A stretch of 11,275 nucleotides of DNA, taken from Hypholoma sublateritium FD-334 SS-4 (taxonomy: Eukaryota > Basidiomycota > Agaricomycetes > Agaricales > Strophariaceae). Both the position numbers and the translations under genes were made by a program. The notes beneath the pieces were generated by a model. It was not told the origin of the DNA. It ran no database searches and worked only from the letters and a program-made list of their open reading frames with translations. The stretch covers positions 1 to 11,275 of the forward strand of contig KN817809.1 of assembly GCA_000827495.1 (NCBI GenBank), read 5' to 3'. Shown here piece by piece: positions 1 through 8,715 of the stretch (its first letter is position 1; every line of letters starts with the position of its first letter).

Positions 1-500
1 CGTTCCCCTATACCCTAGGTCTTTGGGTTTTACTCTGGTCTACTATTCGGACCTTTGTTCCGCGAGCTAGCTGCCTGTGCGTGCGTCATTACCGAGCTAG
101 CTGGTGCATTTCTAGAAATGGCATCAAACACGTCGCGTATATTGATCGTGCGTGGTGCATGTCACGTGCCTTCGTTGCATAGGCCTTCGTTGCATGTTCG
201 TACAGCCTATCGAAGCTAGCTAGCCCCTGTATTATCAAGCTAGCTAGGGTATAGATTCCAATACAGCCCCCTTTGATATATTTGTGTGAGCTAGCAGGAC
301 TCCATTTGGGTAGTCTCGACCACCAANACCCGTTCTGAGTTTTACTGTCTCTGAGTTTATTAACTGCGTACATATCTGCACNAGTCAATTGCTGTCTGTC
401 ACAGTCTCTGAGTAGGTGCTTATGTCTCTGTTATTTCACTGGAGCTAGCTAGGTCGGGTACCTCCTAGCTCCCCTTGTCTACATAGTGGAGTACGGCTAA
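1..500. other. Non-coding region with scattered AGCTAGC words
   Basis: I see no credible gene here. The longest open frame, on the minus strand at 89-388, has no recognisable motif and contains codons with N. The main structure is six copies of AGCTAGC or its longer forms AGCTAGCT and AGCTAGCTAG, at 65-72, 95-102, 214-223, 238-247, 289-295 and 443-452. The last one faces an inverted partial copy (CCTAGCTCC, 464-472) and could form a hairpin. A 13-bp word GCCTTCGTTGCAT is repeated at 168-180 and 183-195. Such clustered short words are typical of transposon subterminal regions, so this may be the 5' flank of the hAT element or part of another element. No terminal inverted repeat could be matched. 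Confidence 0.5.
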
Positions 501-2820
501 AATCGAAAATCTAGCGGATTTACGCGCATAGACCGATTGCAGCCGTATCAACGTCCGTTTTCAATTGTCAAAGACCCCGAACTTCTCGATATATTCTATG
601 ATCTTAATTCAAAGTGTGTCACACCATTGCGCCATACTGTATCCCGCGACATCAAGGAGATTTTTGTTCTCAGCCGAGAAAAGGTTGGACAAATTTTGCA
701 AGTGAGTTCCCGATTCTTGTCATCGTAATCTCAAATCCGACTGAAGTAATTAACACTTGTTCAGGCGTATCCTGGAAAAATTCACATCACGGCCGACAGT
801 TGGACGTCTCCTCAAGTCATCGCATTTGTTGGAGTCACGGCCCATTGGATAATCGATGGGAAGATTGTATCGACCATTTTAGATTTTATCAAGTGCGTAT
901 ACACAATCTACTATCTGATTTAAAAGCTAATCAATCTATAGAGTTACGAAGGCACACACAGGCGACCATTTGGCCGCTAGAATTGCTGAACATCTTCGAG
1001 AATATGGAATACAAGACAAGGTAAGTTGTACATTTTACCGTTGCAGGTTATGAGCTCATTCTTGAGTTTTCGCCCAGATTGGGGCATTTGTCGCTGACAA
1101 CGCATCCAATAATAATACACTTGTCAACGAGCTTGGCCGCATCCTCCCCCGATTCAAAGGCAAGAAGTCTCGTGTTTGCTGCTTTGCTCATATTTTAAAC
1201 CTTGTAGTCAAGGTGAGAGCATGCTAGATGTCATTCATACTTCATTAAATTAACTAATATATTGTGCATACTATTATTATTGGTAGGCTATTCTTTCACA
1301 GTTCAGCCGCAAACCCCAAGTCCACGCCGCTCGACCGAGAAAATGTGGATATTGACAAAGGTATCGACAAAGAGCTTGACATGCTTGAGCAGGAGCTCCA
1401 TTCTGGTGACAGTACCGGTGACGAGGATCCGATTCTTGATGAGGATCAGGATGATATTGCTGCTGATGTTGTAGCTAGTGATTCAGAGGCCATTGATAGG
1501 GTGATTGAAGAAGACGAACGTGACACATTTCACCTTGATGAGCTCTCAGCTGCAGAAGCTAATCTTGGAAGGCTATCAATTGCAAAGGTCGGCTATAATT
1601 TGTGTTTGTTGTTTACGTTTACTGACTTTCTATATTCTATCTAGCTTCAAACTTTGGCTAACAAAATTGTTAATAGCCCCGTCATCAAGGAAGACCTCGA
1701 GCAATGCTGCAAAACAGCTAAAATCGAACCAAAACTCATGATTCGAGATGTTTCAACTTGATGGAATTCAACAGCTGAGCTCATACAGCGAGCATTAGAA
1801 TTAGAAGACGCACTCAAGATTCTTGTGCTCATGGAAGCCCACAACAAGTCTCAAGGTGTACAACTTCGCCGCTTTCGTCTCACGGAAGAGGAATGGGATC
1901 TTCTTAGGGAGATTTCACCACTTCTCGATGTACGTCTTATCTCCCTGTCATATTCAGTTTTCTAATACCGATCTTTGTTTGTGATATAGATCTTCCTCTA
2001 TGCTACAAAGAAGATATCTGCACGTCGTATTCCTTTGATTCAAGATGTGATTCCCTACATTGATATTATCACCAATGATCTGGTATCTGATTTCATCGAT
2101 AACAATTTTGTTTCTCTTGTCGTTCGCCACGCTGCTCACCGCGGCTATCTCATGCTCAACAAGTATTATAGTCTTACGGATGATTCATCAGTCTACCGAA
2201 TCGCAATGAGTCAGCTATCAATCAAATAAAATCCAATTTTTTATGCTGACTATCTCGACCAGTTCTTCATCCGAAGTACAAGACAAAATATTTTGTCGAC
2301 GCAGGCTGGGAACATCTGTGGATTCAAGTTGCTGAAGAGCTTGTCTGTTCTGAATGGCGGGCTAATTACAAGAAGGTGGGACCGTCTGAAGCTGAGCGTC
2401 AACATGTGTCAAGTCAACAAGAGAGCAGTCGCTCAAATATGGTATTTATAATTTGATGTCTAGCCTACTTATGAATCTATTGCTGACGTACATCTTTCAA
2501 GTGTCTTGGAGCCGCAAGGAAGTGTTTTGACACCCTTACAGACAAGTCAGCCACGGTGGATGCATTAGAGGATTGGCTATCCACGGCTGTGATTAACACG
2601 TCGTCGGATGCAATTACTTACTGATCTGGAATGCTGTCCACTGAACACGAGCTTGCTCAAATGGCATTAGATTTTCTGTCCATTCCAGGTGCGTTTATGT
2701 TATATTTAATTCTTGATTTTAGCTCAATGTCACCGTGACTACAGCAACGTCAACAGATGTGGAGCAATCATTCTCTCGGGGCGGTCTCACTGTGTCAAAG
2801 CTTCGACATTCCTTATCAAT
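501..2820 (+). pseudogene. hAT transposase, multi-exon, disrupted
   Basis: hAT transposases cut and paste DNA with an RNase H-like fold split by an insertion domain, and carry a C-terminal dimerisation region. I can join ten exons: about 501-701, 765-892, 942-1020, 1078-1212, 1287-1587, 1645-1929, 1990-2209, 2263-2441, 2502-2688 and 2745-2820. All nine introns (49-74 nt) are GT-AG. Family landmarks in order are RPFSIV (exon 1), ITADSWTSPQVIAFVG with a catalytic-type Asp (exon 2), ADNASNN and CFAHILNLVVK (exon 4), an acidic linker (exon 5), RDVST-stop-WNST (exon 6), LHPKYKTKYF (exon 8) and STDVEQSFSRGGLTVSKLRH (exons 9-10), the dimerisation motif. Lesions: exon 5 enters in a frame that hits TGA within 23 codons, and shifting by one base in the CCCC run near 1315 recovers the acidic linker; TGA at 1759-1761 where Arg/Lys is expected; TGA at 2622-2624 where Trp is likely. 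No upstream BED finger exon was found. Inactive copy. Confidence 0.85.
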
Positions 2821-2879
2821 GTATTTTCTTTCGTCGTTTGTACAAATATATTGTCATTGGATCTTATTTTTTGTGTGAA

Positions 2880-3085
2880 AGCAATTGACCTGTGGGTATA
2901 CCTGCAGGTACTTGTGCTGACCTGCGGAGTGCCAGGTACTTGCATACTCGCAGGTACTTGTGCTGACCTGCGGAGTGCCAGGTACTTGCATACTCGCAGG
3001 TACTTGACCCGTGGATCCAGGTATGGATCTTGCGAGCTGAAATACCCACGGGTACGGATCCCGGTGATCCGTGGGTTGACTCGTG
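2880..3085. repeat. 46-bp tandem repeat and palindromic words, probable hAT 3' subterminal region
   Basis: A 46-bp unit beginning GCAGGTACTTGTGCTGACC starts at 2904 and 2950 with essentially identical copies, and an 11-bp third start lies at 2996-3006. Within each unit AGGTACTTG occurs twice (for example 2906 and 2934). The following bases carry ACCCGTGGATC (3007-3017), ACCCACGGGT (3044-3053) and GATCCGTGGGT (3066-3076), which are related to each other in inverted orientation. Clusters of such self-complementary words are known near the ends of fungal hAT elements, where transposase is thought to bind. The minus-strand frame runs openly through the block, but this is a read-through of repeats and not gag. 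Confidence 0.75.
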
Positions 3086-5995
3086 CTCAGCCTTATACTC
3101 CTTTTCTAACTCGGGATCCCAATCTACATGAATCATGTTGGTGGAACGGAGGCTCTGGAACCGGCCATAGTGGGGACAGTCTCTGAAGAAATGCTTTGGG
3201 CTAGTAAAGATGAAGCAAGTCCCGTTGGGGAGTCGATCACTGATGACCGAATCATCCCTCGAAAAGGCGTATCCATCGATGGTTTTGCCTTCCAGGAATT
3301 TTGAGGAGCACGGGAGGACAGGGCCTTTAGGTCCAGCACAATTGTTCTGTGCTTGTACCGAATGTACTTCTTTAGGCTTCGACAAATCTTTGCTACTGTC
3401 GCTTTCGGAGGAGGTACTGTCCTCTTCCTTCAAGCTGACAACATTAGCGTGTCGTTTCTTGAAGCGATGACTAGAGTTAGCTGAGGAGTTGGGAGGCTTA
3501 TTGTAAGAATGCACCGGCTGTTGTAGCCTTTCATTGAGAAGGTATTGACTTTCCAAATTCTTCCCCATGCGCGAAGCGATGGTGAGAAGCTCTAGGATTG
3601 TTGGACAAGCTTCCTCATTGAGCGTAGCACCCCATTTGACCGGTTGCATGCGCAGAACTCTGGCAACGGCACTGTGCCCATCTGCATCCCCCGGGAACAG
3701 GAAGGAGTGATAATGAATGTGTCGTTGCACGAATTCCTCGGGAGATTCCTTAGAATGTACACTCTGGCAGAAACACATTTCTTCGAATTCTTGGGTGCGG
3801 TCTCATACCCAAGTTTCATCAAGAAACTGATTTCTGATTGCAGCCAGCATATAGTCCCAGTGTTGGGAGAAGAATTCTTGTTCCATGCTGGGGAGGGCCT
3901 CCCACCACCTCTTGGCGCGCCCCATCCACTTGTGAGAAGCCATCTGCGCCATTCCTTGTTGCATCTGGGCTCCCAGACGATAGAAGCCCACCATTTCCAA
4001 AAGATAATCGATGACCATCTTGCCGCGCCCATCCCAGGAAGGTAACGAAGACATATTCATTTTAGGATTCATTTGCCACTTGTCATTTCCGTTGCCTCCG
4101 TTTCCGCCAGCGTACTGTCCGTGAGGGCCACCAGGAGGTCTGCCAGGAGGTCCACCAGGAGGTCCGCCAGGAGGGCCGCCGAGAGGGCCTCCTCATGGTA
4201 GTCCAGGAGGGCCACCACCGGGAGGACCAGGAGGAGGTCCACCGTAGGGAGGAATGTAGTTTCCGTGTCCAGGACCACCACCTCCGCCGCCGCCACCTCC
4301 ACCGCCGCCGCCGTCATCACTGCCTCCATTCCCAGGTTTTCTAAACTGGTAGCTCGTCCACTGGCTAGCAGCGGGATTGCGTTCGACGTGATCACTTCGA
4401 GCGAAATCATCCACTTTGTTCCCAGGGAGCGCTAGAGACAAATTGGTAGGAAGACGGGGTATTTCGCGGTGCGGAGGAGGGTCTCTATTGAATAGAGTAG
4501 CTGGAAACTTTCCCATGCCGGGCAGCACGGAGATGGAATGATTCTTAACGAAGCTAGAGATGGAGGTTGGGGCATCGCGTCCACCAAAACTTTCAGGCAA
4601 CATAGGATGCTGAGTGTGCGACATTCGAGAAGCCATGTAGCCGCTGATAGATTCCGGGACTTTGCTACCCGCTACCCCATAACGGTAAGGCGTCATAGGG
4701 AGCTTGTTGATGTAGGCGCGACACGCTTCAAGTATGTCTGGAGGAGCTGGGACTCCTACCATAGCATGATGGTGCTTGTAAGGGGCCGCATTGATGTCCG
4801 GTTTCAGGAAGTGACGACGGCGAGCCTGGAGCTCATCTATACCAGCTAGAGTATCAGAGCTCCAGTTCTGATCCTTATCCGCACGCACCGCGAATTGAGC
4901 GACGACGCTCAGCAGCAAGCACTGGTCGTAAGCTTCACGTTCTTCAGGCAAAGTAGAATTGTAAGAGGAGACCAATTGAGTTTCTCCGTGTTCGACCAGG
5001 GTTCGGCGGACATGGTTGATCAAGCTCTTAATGTGTTTGACAGCCAGGAGCGACCTTTCTTGGAGAATAGGTATGGTTAGTACCATTTCTGTGGGGTTGT
5101 CGTGCCAGGCCAGAAGTCGCAACATATGGAAGTTCAGATCGATTACGAACGAGACGCTACGGTTCTGCTTGAGGAAGTCTCCTAGTCCTTGAATAACTTG
5201 TGTGAGGGCAACAACGAGTTGTCCATAAAGCATGAGTCGGTCTGAATGCAACGCATAAAAGGTAAGATCACCTTGGTCAAAAGGAATTAGATCGTGGGCA
5301 GAGAAGACCTTCTCCGCGAACACTTCAACGGCCTCAGGAAGGTTCTCCCATAAGCACTGGCAATGCGGCATAGACCAGTGTAGTATGAGATTGTGCAAAT
5401 TGAACGCATCCTCGCATGAACATCGGGATAGGATCCCATCTATGGCACCAAATTCGTGTAAGGGGTCCAAGTCGGAATTGATATCGAATTGTATGTGCCA
5501 TTTGGCCACAGAGTAGTGCAACGGTTCGACGTACAAGCAGATATCCTCCGCATGGTTGATCCCTTCCAAGACCGAAGGAAAGGGTCCCGGAAGAGACTCT
5601 CCGCGGATAGTATGGTCCGTGTCGGAGGGGATGGAACGATGATCGCCTCGTATCAAGGAGGAAAACGAAGGGGCCGCCGAGCTTTCCATCGTAGCGTAGG
5701 AGAGCGCAGAAGTCATGTCTACAGCTGGCGTGACCGACCGCTCATTGCGACCAGTGCCCGAAGGTACTGGGTCCGCGAGAGCCAGAATCAGCCCACTGGC
5801 AGGGAGGGGAGTGAGGATTCGACGATGCTGGTCGGTCTCCTGCACTTCCTCCATCATAGTAACTTTCTTCTTGGGGCACACAGGTTTCGACACGTCGGAA
5901 GCGGCGGACACTTCATCCAGAGCAGCGGAGCGAGAGTTGTTGGTAGCACGAGCAGGAGCTGTGTCATCAGACTTTTTAGAATTTTGAGAATGCAT
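3080..5995 (-). pseudogene. gag: Retrotransposon gag polyprotein with two in-frame stops
   Basis: One reading frame runs from ATG at 5995-5993 (MHSQNSKK) to the hAT junction, about 970 codons, broken by TGA at 4195-4193 (codon 601) and 3805-3803 (codon 731). An alternative in-frame ATG lies at 6058, but it is upstream of a TATA-like box, so 5995 is preferred. Codons 1-550 form a long domain I cannot assign. Then comes a glycine run followed by GGPP-type repeats, encoded by 12-bp DNA units at 4131-4190. The gag/capsid core follows (about codons 650-830), including SWDGRGKMVIDYLLEM, WMGRAKRWWEALP, RTQEFEEM and EFVQRHIHYHSFLF. A charged Ser-rich linker and a zinc knuckle at 3217-3176 (codons 927-940) come last. 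The knuckle reads C-x2-F-x4-H-x4-C, so its second Cys is Phe. Gag packages element RNA into virus-like particles; this copy could not make a full product. Confidence 0.85.
4131..4190 (-). repeat. 12-bp tandem repeat encoding Gly/Pro-rich segment of gag
   Basis: Five units of CCAGGAGGTCCG or close variants lie in register at 4131, 4143, 4155, 4167 and 4179. On the minus strand they encode repeated GGPP tetrapeptides. The period is a multiple of three, so copy-number change keeps the gag frame. The first in-frame TGA (4195-4193) sits at the edge of the array. A separate run of glycine codons lies at about 4275-4315. Confidence 0.8.
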
Positions 5996-6032
5996 GTTTC
6001 TTCGAGTGGTAGACAGAATAAAACTTGACGAG

Positions 6033-6040
6033 TTTTTATA
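6033..6040 (-). promoter_or_regulatory. TATA-like box upstream of gag
   Basis: TATAAAAA reads on the minus strand 38-45 bases before the gag ATG at 5995. The spacing fits a fungal core promoter. For a standard LTR element it is oddly close: transcription would start about 10-20 bases before the ATG, leaving little room for the LTR R/U5 segment and a primer-binding site. Confidence 0.45.
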
Positions 6041-6510
6041 GAGGAAGTAGCAGGGCATAGCTCATATGCAATCGAGCATCGCTATCGCGATTGCAAGCAG
6101 TAGAATTTCAACTAAAGGATTTTCCGGAAAAGAGAGGACTCTTGGTATTGCAGCATCTCGTGGCTAGTGGAGCTCAAACGAGACAGCTGATTGGATCCAA
6201 TATAAGTCCAGCTGACGACCGTGCACTGGAAGTGAAGCGAGTAGATTGTGCCTTCGAAAATGACCAATAATATTGCTTGGCGCCGATCATTTAAGGAGGG
6301 CGACATTGCGGAAGGAGGATAAGAGATATGGATTGCATGGAGGAGTGGATAGCTCATATCCGATGACCGGCGAAGCGTCTCATCCCTCCTGGAGATGAAT
6401 GTCGGAGGAGTAGGGTAGTTCATGGTAGCGAATGCCACCACGGAGGAGATAGCGCAGGAGTATTGAACTTGTTCGACACCCCATATGTTCCTCGACTCTG
6501 TGACAGTGTT
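6041..6510 (-). other. LTR-like / 5' flanking sequence of gag
   Basis: This stretch has no convincing gene; the minus-strand open frame at 6441-6112 has no recognised motif. A possible LTR start on the minus strand is TGTCACAGAG at about 6508-6499, giving about 510 bases to the gag start, a plausible LTR size. No end sequence, primer-binding site or second copy could be confirmed, so the LTR identity is inferred from position and the TG start only. Confidence 0.35.
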
Positions 6511-7084
6511 CGCAGACCAATGAATGCGGAAGGGGATCCGCCTTGGGGGAACAGGCTACAGAATCGCGACTAGGTCGACGGTCCTATTTAGCCATTCGCT
6601 CTCCGAGACAGGCCCCGTGGCACCAGACGAGACTTCAGCTGTAAGCTGGAGTCCACGGTGCCCCCACCATTGTGACATCTTGCGTATTTGCGGGACCTTA
6701 CAGGTGAGTGGGCTCGGGCAAGCGCTGTGACGTGGCGGTTGCTCAGGCAGTCTTGCAGTGTGACTCTTGGCTTAGAGGCGGTGTCACCCTCCGCAGGGGA
6801 GCCACTGTCGCAGGCTCGTACATTGTTGACTTCCAGTCGGGAGCGGCAGAGATGCGAACAACAATGATGATAGTAAAAAGTAAAGTACATCAGACTGTAG
6901 ACTACAACTAAAGGGAACACGTAGCTAACACAAGACAACAAGATCACGTGACAAGATAAGATAAGATAACAACGTGGGCACCTACGCTGGCGCTGCATAC
7001 GAAGGTGGCCAATCCAGGTCACATGTACGGTATGTTGATCAACAAGTAATACCCAATTTCTAATCAAACTTATACAATTTTCAG
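6511..7084. other. Gene-free stretch between gag flank and Harbinger exon
   Basis: I found no supported coding region. Notable small features are three tandem GATAA units (6955-6969) and an E-box palindrome TCACGTGA (6944-6951). The sequence just before 7085 (TTACAATTTTCAG-like pyrimidine-rich tract and AG) looks like an intron 3' end for the Harbinger exon. No upstream exon carrying the first two Asp residues of the DDE triad was found in this stretch. Confidence 0.4.
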
Positions 7085-7214
7085 ACCAGTAAACAAGGAA
7101 GAACTTTTCAATTTGCATCATGCCCAAGCCCGTAATGTCATTGAGCCTATTTTTGGAGTACTGAAGAATCACTGGGACATTCTGAATCACCCAGCTCAAT
7201 ACAACATGACAATT
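7085..7214 (+). pseudogene. PIF/Harbinger transposase fragment (single DDE exon)
   Basis: A 130-bp exon, bounded by TTTTCAG before 7085 and GTAAGT at 7215, encodes 43 full codons. It includes ELFNLHHAQARNVIEPIFGV and LKNHWDILNHPAQYNM, the characteristic segment of PIF/Harbinger DDE transposases (DDE_Tnp_4 type) that holds the catalytic Glu (in NVIE). The usual following residue is Arg; here it is Pro. Exons with the two catalytic Asp residues and the C-terminal segment normally ending in an ALHNFI-like motif are missing on both sides. It faces the Myb/SANT-like gene tail to tail, the two-gene layout known for Harbinger elements. It is a remnant and cannot be active alone. Confidence 0.85.
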
Positions 7215-7290
7215 GTAAGTAGTAAAGAATAAAGGAGTGTAAGTGATAAGGTAACAAGTGAGAGAGATTACACAATGTGATGGAAGCCAA

Positions 7291-8402
7291 TTAAAAAATA
7301 TCCTTAGCAGGAGTAACCTTCTGTTGAATCCACATCTGACAAAACTCTTCGTTATTACGATCGAGACCTGCATACGCATCAATGACAGCTACATCCTTCT
7401 CGAGAATATTACAAAAGACAAGATGGTCAGGCATGGAGAGCCAGTCCTCCCTCTGAGCGAGCTTGATAGCTTCTTTTCGACGGTTCGGAGTGCAGAGAGT
7501 AGGATCCATGGCAAGTACCTTACAGATGTTATCACCGAAGTTGCTGATTGATTGTGTCAGACCTTGAATGGTGTTAGCTGCAGTCGTAGACTTCCTCTTC
7601 TTCACCTTGACAGGTGTCTCCGAAACAGCCTGTTGATGCTTGCAATTTGTTGTTGGTGTGACAGCAATTTCCTAAATATATCATTTAACATTGTCAAGAA
7701 CAAATCACGAATGTAGGACTCACCTTTCTGGGAGGGGAAGCCTCTCCCTCATCTTTGTTGTGGTCGCTCAGCAGCAGTTCAGCGTCCGGATTCTTGATAT
7801 CCCAATCAGGCAATGGGGAACGAGGTGGCTGCGCAGCTGTACCCATGCCAGTGATACCCTGAGATGGGCGGAATACATACATGCCACGCAGAGTGACTGG
7901 CATGATCTCCGTCATCTTCTCGAGGTGAACCCAGTCGTGGTTTTTGAATGGTTTGGCATCCTTGTAAATCTTGATGAATGTGGCCCATGTGCTCTCCAGC
8001 TCTGAAGTGATGTCAGCGCCTCTTGTGTCAGTCCAGGTTCACCCTGACTGCATCTTGATCGCCTGAATGGCGCGAAAAATACGACGAAGCTTTATATAGA
8101 TTTGTGAGTACATTTCATGAGAGGTGATTACAGAGACACACCTGGCACCATTTGTTTGAGCACACACTGCCTGTTTTTGGTCCTCCCTCTGTTTTCATGA
8201 TATCAAGAAGGGGTGCTACCTCATTGAAGGTAGGCATCTTGAAGGTAGCACCATTCCCACCAGCAGATTGATGGTCGTAGAGAAAAGCAATGAATGCTGT
8301 CTTGTCGGCTACAGTCCACTTTGCAGGCTCGGTCTTGTGCTTGGCTGCATCAGATAGAGGGTCTGTGGGAGCCAATTTCACCTTCGAAGTTGATTTTGCC
8401 AT
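7291..8402 (-). pseudogene. Myb/SANT-like DNA-binding partner of Harbinger transposase, one in-frame stop
   Basis: Three exons on the minus strand join in frame: 8402-8142 (87 codons, ATG at 8402-8400), 8089-7724 (122 codons) and 7671-7291 (126 codons plus stop), with two 52-nt GT-AG introns (8141-8090 and 7723-7672). The first exon holds the Myb/SANT-like trihelix domain (PF12776 type): PAKWTVADKTAFIAFLYDH, FKMPTFNEVAPLLD, GGPKTGSVCSNKWCQ, continuing as LRRIFRAIQAIK in exon 2. Then KPFKNHDWVHLEKMTEIMP and a low-complexity acidic segment lead to a lysine/arginine patch (KVKKRKS, possible nuclear signal) and a C-terminal helical region. The only lesion is TGA at 8041-8039, between SG and TWTD, where family members usually have Trp. 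Start 8402 is the first ATG; upstream in-frame codons to 8429 lack one. Well preserved, so either recently lost or a rescued reading. Confidence 0.88.
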
Positions 8403-8429
8403 GTCAGATGTCAGCAAGTGGGAGATCAA

Positions 8430-8715
8430 TTAAGAAGTAAGCTAACAGGGTGGGAGAGATGGCCATACAACAGTGTGATCAACAGAACGTGCTCGCGTCG
8501 CGTGAAGCATCACAATCAGGTCACAATGCACGGGACGTTATGGCTTATGTTAAGAAAATGGCGACTACTACATTTGGATGGAAATGGCCCATCAAAATGT
8601 GCCATTTTGTTGCCGAACAGGCCCTTAACAAGCCATGTATATTGTTTATGATACATTCAAGACAAAATAAGTACTTTTTGTTAATCTAAATCTAGGTTGG
8701 TCAGAATTTCTGCAG
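8430..8715. other. Intergenic sequence beyond the Harbinger partner gene
   Basis: I see no gene with recognisable motifs. Two overlapping plus-strand open frames (8418-8651 and 8450-8689) have ordinary composition and no domain. The stretch should contain the 5' flank of the Myb-like gene and probably one Harbinger end. A GC-rich word GCTCGCGTCGCGTGA (8491-8505) recurs exactly at 10977-10991. AAAATGGC (8555-8562) and GCCATTTT (8601-8608) are an inverted pair, weak alone. Confidence 0.4.

Larger units (their letters stand above)
501..3085 (+). mobile_element. Degenerate hAT-family DNA transposon
   Basis: The interval comprises the broken hAT transposase gene (501-2820) and a repeat-rich segment after it (2880-3085) that resembles the 3' subterminal region of fungal hAT elements. 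The right boundary is estimated from the point where the neighbouring gag reading frame stops looking like gag, around 3075-3090. The left boundary is not identified: 501 is only the first codon after an upstream stop (498-500). I found no matching terminal inverted repeats or 8-bp target duplication by eye, so the left end may be deleted. The element appears to have landed in, or next to, the 3' end of the minus-strand gag. Classification is secure from the protein; the limits are not. Confidence 0.7.
3080..6510 (-). mobile_element. Partial Ty3/Gypsy-like LTR retrotransposon (gag region only)
   Basis: The element reads on the minus strand: promoter/LTR-like sequence at about 6030-6510, then gag at 5995 down to about 3080. 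Recognition rests on the gag core and zinc knuckle. Protease, reverse transcriptase, RNase H, integrase and a 3' LTR are all absent; the hAT element begins where pol would be expected, and 1-500 on the far side of the hAT does not resume pol. The copy is therefore 3'-truncated, probably by deletion as well as insertion. Limits are approximate, and LTR ends could not be confirmed because no second LTR is available for comparison. Confidence 0.65.
7085..8429. mobile_element. Degenerate PIF/Harbinger transposon (two convergent genes)
   Basis: The transposase exon on the plus strand (7085-7214) and the Myb/SANT-like gene on the minus strand (8402-7291) point at each other, separated by 76 bases. 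In Harbinger elements these two proteins work together, the Myb-like one binding DNA and helping nuclear entry or recruitment of the transposase. The transposase side is almost entirely lost while the partner is nearly whole. The real element ends must lie outside these limits; terminal inverted repeats and the 3-bp target duplication were not found by eye. Confidence 0.7.

Noticed and set aside
614..1024. Plus-strand open frame of 136 codons overlapping hAT exons 1-3
   Set aside because: It is an out-of-frame reading across hAT exons and their introns; the hAT exon frames carry the conserved motifs.
2864..3075. Open extension of the gag frame to a stop at 2864
   Set aside because: Its residues only reflect the 46-bp repeats and palindromic words of the hAT end, so it is not counted as gag.
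2713..3186. Plus-strand open frame of 157 codons across the hAT 3' end and the tandem repeats
   Set aside because: It reads the last hAT exon in the wrong frame and then the 46-bp repeats; no motif beyond repeat-derived periodicity.
5489..6028. Plus-strand open frame of 179 codons antisense to gag
   Set aside because: A shadow of the gag frame with basic, motif-free composition.
6588..7382. Minus-strand open frame of 264 codons
   Set aside because: No recognised domain, hydrophobic residues scattered rather than in clean membrane segments, start context poor, and it runs antisense across the convincing Harbinger exon and its splice sites.
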